Positions 8,091-10,040 of a DNA stretch of 10,040 nucleotides are shown piece by piece. The stretch comes from JBCBJX01 sp038522735. GTDB lineage: Bacteria; Pseudomonadota; Alphaproteobacteria; Caulobacterales; Parvularculaceae. A program made the position numbers and the translations under genes. Numbering within the stretch: position 1 is the first letter of the stretch; every line of letters begins with the position of its first letter. The stretch lies in assembly GCA_038522735.1 (NCBI GenBank), contig JBCBJX010000106.1:1-10040 (forward strand). Reading direction: 5' to 3'. The notes beneath the pieces were generated by a model. It searched no databases, was not told where the DNA came from, and saw only the letters and a program-made list of their open reading frames with translations.

Positions 8091-8124
8091 ACAACTTCTC
8101 CCCCGCGAGCGGGGGAGAAGTTGT
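8091..8124. repeat. Perfect 15-bp inverted repeat with CGAG loop (REP-like palindrome or 3'-end hairpin)
   Basis: ACAACTTCTCCCCCG at 8091-8105 is followed by the loop CGAG and an exact reverse complement at 8110-8124, giving an uninterrupted 15-pair stem. It lies 14 bp after the stop of the fadJ-like gene, in a 142-bp intergenic gap. Neither side has a T-run, so it is not a textbook intrinsic terminator, although it may still stop transcription or protect the 3' end of the mRNA. C-rich/G-rich palindromes of this style are common as dispersed intergenic repeats in Alphaproteobacteria, which I think is the likelier explanation. Only one copy is present here, so repetition cannot be shown. Confidence 0.75.
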
Positions 8125-8218
8125 CTCGTCAGGCGGTTTCCCAAGAAGCGTTGCGACGGGGCGACTTCACCCCCGCCGCAGATTAAGGCAAGGTCCGCCA
8201 AATCCTTGGAGGACCAGT

Positions 8219-9238
8219 ATGATTTCGACCGTCTCTCTACGGCGGCTCGCCCGTTTCGCGCCGATCGGCGCGGCGTTCGTTCTTCTCGCCTGCGGCGGCG
8301 ACGGCGGCGAGGAGGGCGCGGGAGAGACCGCCGGCGCGCCGCGCATCGAGGTTGCTCCGCTCGTCGAACGCCTCGACCACGGCCAGCTGACCGAAGACCT
8401 CGTGATCCTTTCGGCCGACGACATGGCCGGCCGCGCGGTCGGCACGCCGGGCGGCGAGAAAGCGCGCGCCTATATCGCCGGCCGCTTCCAGGAGATCGGC
8501 CTCAGGCCCGTCGGCGGCGACAGCTTCGTCCACCCCTTCATCGCCGCGGCGCCTGGCACGGAGCGGGGCTTCGCCGAAGCCGCCAACGTGCTCGGGCTCG
8601 TTCCGGGCTCCGCGCCCGGCGTCATCGTGGTGACCGCCCATTACGACCATCTCGGCGAGAAGGACGGCGAGATCTACAACGGCGCCGACGACAACGCGTC
8701 CGGCGTCGCGACGCTCCTCGCCATGGCGGCGGACTTCATGGAGACGCCGCCGCGCCACCCCATCGTCTTCGCCGCCCTCGACGCCGAGGAGGTCGGCCAG
8801 CGGGGTGCGGAGGATTTCGTCCAGAGCCCGCCGCCGCCGATCCGCATGTCCGGCGTCATCCTGAACGTCAATCTGGATATGGTTTCACGGTCCCAGAAGC
8901 GCGAACTCTACGCCGCCGGGGTCTACCACTACCCCTATCTTCGTCCGTATATCGAGCAGACGAACGCTGCCTCGCCGATCACGGTGCGGATGGGTCACGA
9001 CCAGCCGGAAGACGGGCCGAACGACTGGACCGAGCAGTCCGACCACTACGCCTTCCACCTGCGCGGCGTCCCGTTCATCTATTTCGGCGTCGAGGACCAT
9101 CCCGACTACCATCAGTCGACGGATACCTCCGACAAAGTGCGCCAGGCGTTCTTCGCCGATTCCGCCGAGACGATCGTCTATGCGGTGCGCACGTTCGACG
9201 AGAACCTGGAAGCGATCCTCGACGCGTCGGGGCGGTAA
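8219..9238 (+). CDS. M28-family zinc metallopeptidase, predicted lipoprotein
   Basis: A 339-residue exported peptidase of the M28 (aminopeptidase Y/S-like) family, which removes N-terminal residues from peptides using two zinc ions. The N-terminus has two arginine pairs' worth of basic charge (LRRLAR), a hydrophobic stretch AFVLLA and a lipobox ending at Cys25. A Gly/Glu-rich tether follows. Gly at +2 after the cysteine suggests outer-membrane rather than inner-membrane retention. Metal-ligand motifs are all visible: His141 (in AHYDHLG), Asp157 (in NGADDNASG), catalytic Glu190 and ligand Glu191 (in ALDAEEVG), Asp220 (in NVNLDMVS) and His298 (in DYHQSTDT). The DMAGRAVGTPGGEKARAYI stretch (68-86) is typical of this family's leading segment. 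No separate PA domain is evident. GGAGG lies 6 nt before the ATG, which settles the start. It converges with the DUF853 gene 33 bp away. The exact substrate is unknown. Confidence 0.92.
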   Translation: MISTVSLRRLARFAPIGAAFVLLACGGDGGEEGAGETAGAPRIEVAPLVERLDHGQLTEDLVILSADDMAGRAVGTPGGEKARAYIAGRFQEIGLRPVGGDSFVHPFIAAAPGTERGFAEAANVLGLVPGSAPGVIVVTAHYDHLGEKDGEIYNGADDNASGVATLLAMAADFMETPPRHPIVFAALDAEEVGQRGAEDFVQSPPPPIRMSGVILNVNLDMVSRSQKRELYAAGVYHYPYLRPYIEQTNAASPITVRMGHDQPEDGPNDWTEQSDHYAFHLRGVPFIYFGVEDHPDYHQSTDTSDKVRQAFFADSAETIVYAVRTFDENLEAILDASGR

Positions 9239-9271
9239 GCCCTCAGGCGGCGTCTCGAAGGGCGGCGGGGC

Positions 9272-10040
9272 TCACCGGCGCTTCAGCCCGCCGAGGAGCC
9301 CGCGCACCAGCGAGCGGGTGATCTGGGTCGTGAAGGTCCGCGCGGCGGACTTGATGACGGCCTCGCCGACGGACTGGCGGTTGGACGACCGGCGCCGCGT
9401 CGAGCGCGACGTAGACGTTTTCTTCCGGGACGACGTCCGCGCCTTCGCCGCGGCTTCCTCCTTAGCGGCCCGCTCGGCGTCTTCGGCCAGCGCTTCGGCG
9501 CGCTCCTTCAAAACTTCGTAGGCGGAGCGGCGATTGATCGCCTTGTCGTACTTCGCGGCTAGCTCCGACCGGGCGAGCACGACCTTGCGCTCCTTCGCCG
9601 TGATCGGCCCCATGCGGGAACCGGGCGGGCGGATGAGGGTGCGCTCCACCGGCGTCGGCACACCCTTTTTCATCAGGGTGGAGACGAGCGCCTCGCCGAC
9701 GCCGAGCTCCGTAATGACGTCCTCGGTCTTGAACGTTTTGTTCGGGCGGAAGGTGTCGGCGGCTGCTTTGATCGCGCGCTTCTGCTTCGGGGTGAACCCG
9801 CGCAGCGCGTGCTGCACCCGGGCGCCCAGCTGGGCGCCCACATCGTCCGGCACGTCGCCGGGGCTCTGGGTGACGAAATAGACGCCGACGCCCTTGGAGC
9901 GGATGAGCCGCACCACCTGCTCGACTTTCTCGACGAGCGCTTTCGGCGCGTCGCTGAACAGAAGGTGCGCCTCGTCGAAAAAGAAAACGAGCTTCGGCTT
10001 CTCCGGATCGCCGACTTCCGGCAGCTCTTCAAAGAGCTCC
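9272..10040 (-). CDS. HerA-like / DUF853 (YjgR-type) ATPase, C-terminal part (5' end cut by window edge)
   Basis: The final 255 codons of a protein that begins beyond 10040; the reading frame is open to the edge. The visible part starts with ELFEELPEVG and a Walker B strand, KLVFFFDEAHLLFSDAP, with Asp22-Glu23 of the visible segment. A GVGVYFVTQSPGDVP strand follows, placing a sensor-type Gln near 58. Next come the family's characteristic GFTPKQKRAIKAAADTF and ELGVGEALVSTL stretches and a RTLIRPPGSRMGPI segment. These match the C-terminal half of YjgR/DUF853 proteins, RecA-fold ATPases related to HerA whose cellular role is poorly defined. The Walker A lysine is outside the window. The last ~60 residues become rich in Ala/Lys, then Ser/Arg/Thr (roughly 195-225), before a hydrophobic-basic end, RSLVRGLLGGLKRR. 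The full protein would be about 500 residues by analogy with E. coli YjgR. A GTG at 9916 is internal, not the true start. Confidence 0.9.
   Translation of the reverse strand, partial: ELFEELPEVGDPEKPKLVFFFDEAHLLFSDAPKALVEKVEQVVRLIRSKGVGVYFVTQSPGDVPDDVGAQLGARVQHALRGFTPKQKRAIKAAADTFRPNKTFKTEDVITELGVGEALVSTLMKKGVPTPVERTLIRPPGSRMGPITAKERKVVLARSELAAKYDKAINRRSAYEVLKERAEALAEDAERAAKEEAAAKARTSSRKKTSTSRSTRRRSSNRQSVGEAVIKSAARTFTTQITRSLVRGLLGGLKRR

Noticed and set aside
8127..8218. Possible sigma-70 promoter for the M28 gene (TTGCGA at 8151, GATTAA at 8181)
   Set aside because: The spacing is 24 bp, well outside the usual 16-18, so no promoter is called.
9264..9292. Imperfect hairpin (GGCGGGGCT / AGCCCGCC) near the convergent ends of the M28 and DUF853 genes
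   Set aside because: It has a bulge, lies mostly inside the DUF853 coding end and has no T-run, so it is not supported as a terminator.
8206..9321. A 371-residue open frame on the plus strand overlapping the M28 peptidase gene in another frame
   Set aside because: It is Arg/Pro-rich without motifs. The overlapping frame at 8219 has a lipobox, all zinc ligands and a strong Shine-Dalgarno.
1..10040. Mobile element, CRISPR array, tRNA, defence system or biosynthetic cluster
   Set aside because: No transposase or integrase motifs, no regularly spaced repeats, no tRNA-like fold and no unknown gene cluster were seen. Every sizeable coding region belongs to a known family.

Overview
The window is high-GC DNA (roughly two-thirds G+C by eye) densely packed with bacterial genes. 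It most resembles an alphaproteobacterial chromosome, possibly from a marine Caulobacterales, Parvularculales or Rhodobacterales-like lineage. The grounds are codon and amino-acid style, a long PutA without a DNA-binding domain, an alphaproteobacterial-style thiolase/FadJ pair, and a C-rich/G-rich intergenic palindrome. This assignment is inference; there is no rRNA or other taxonomic marker.

Layout. Positions 1-650 (minus) hold the N-terminal membrane half of a LytS/YehU-type sensor histidine kinase, cut by the window edge just before its kinase core. Positions 709-4407 (minus) hold a full-length PutA, the bifunctional proline dehydrogenase / glutamate-semialdehyde dehydrogenase, with an extra C-terminal aldehyde-dehydrogenase-like domain. 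A 180-bp divergent intergenic region follows. Positions 4588-8076 (plus) carry a beta-oxidation pair: a thiolase, then a FadJ/FadB-like enoyl-CoA hydratase / 3-hydroxyacyl-CoA dehydrogenase, separated by 72 bp that contain a terminator-like hairpin. A perfect 15-bp inverted repeat lies just after the second gene. Positions 8219-9238 (plus) encode an M28-family zinc aminopeptidase-like lipoprotein. Convergent to it, from 9272 to the right edge (minus), is the C-terminal part of a HerA-like/DUF853 (YjgR-type) ATPase.

How the genes fit together. PutA turns proline into glutamate and feeds electrons to the quinone pool. The thiolase and hydratase/dehydrogenase turn fatty acyl-CoA into acetyl-CoA. 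Both are catabolic routes feeding the TCA cycle, and they are transcribed outward from one shared upstream region. The exported peptidase could supply amino acids, but nothing in the sequence ties it to PutA. No mobile element, CRISPR array, tRNA, rRNA or obvious novel system was found. This is an ordinary metabolic stretch, and the findings are modest points about regulation and architecture. No stretch longer than 300 bases lacks a gene.
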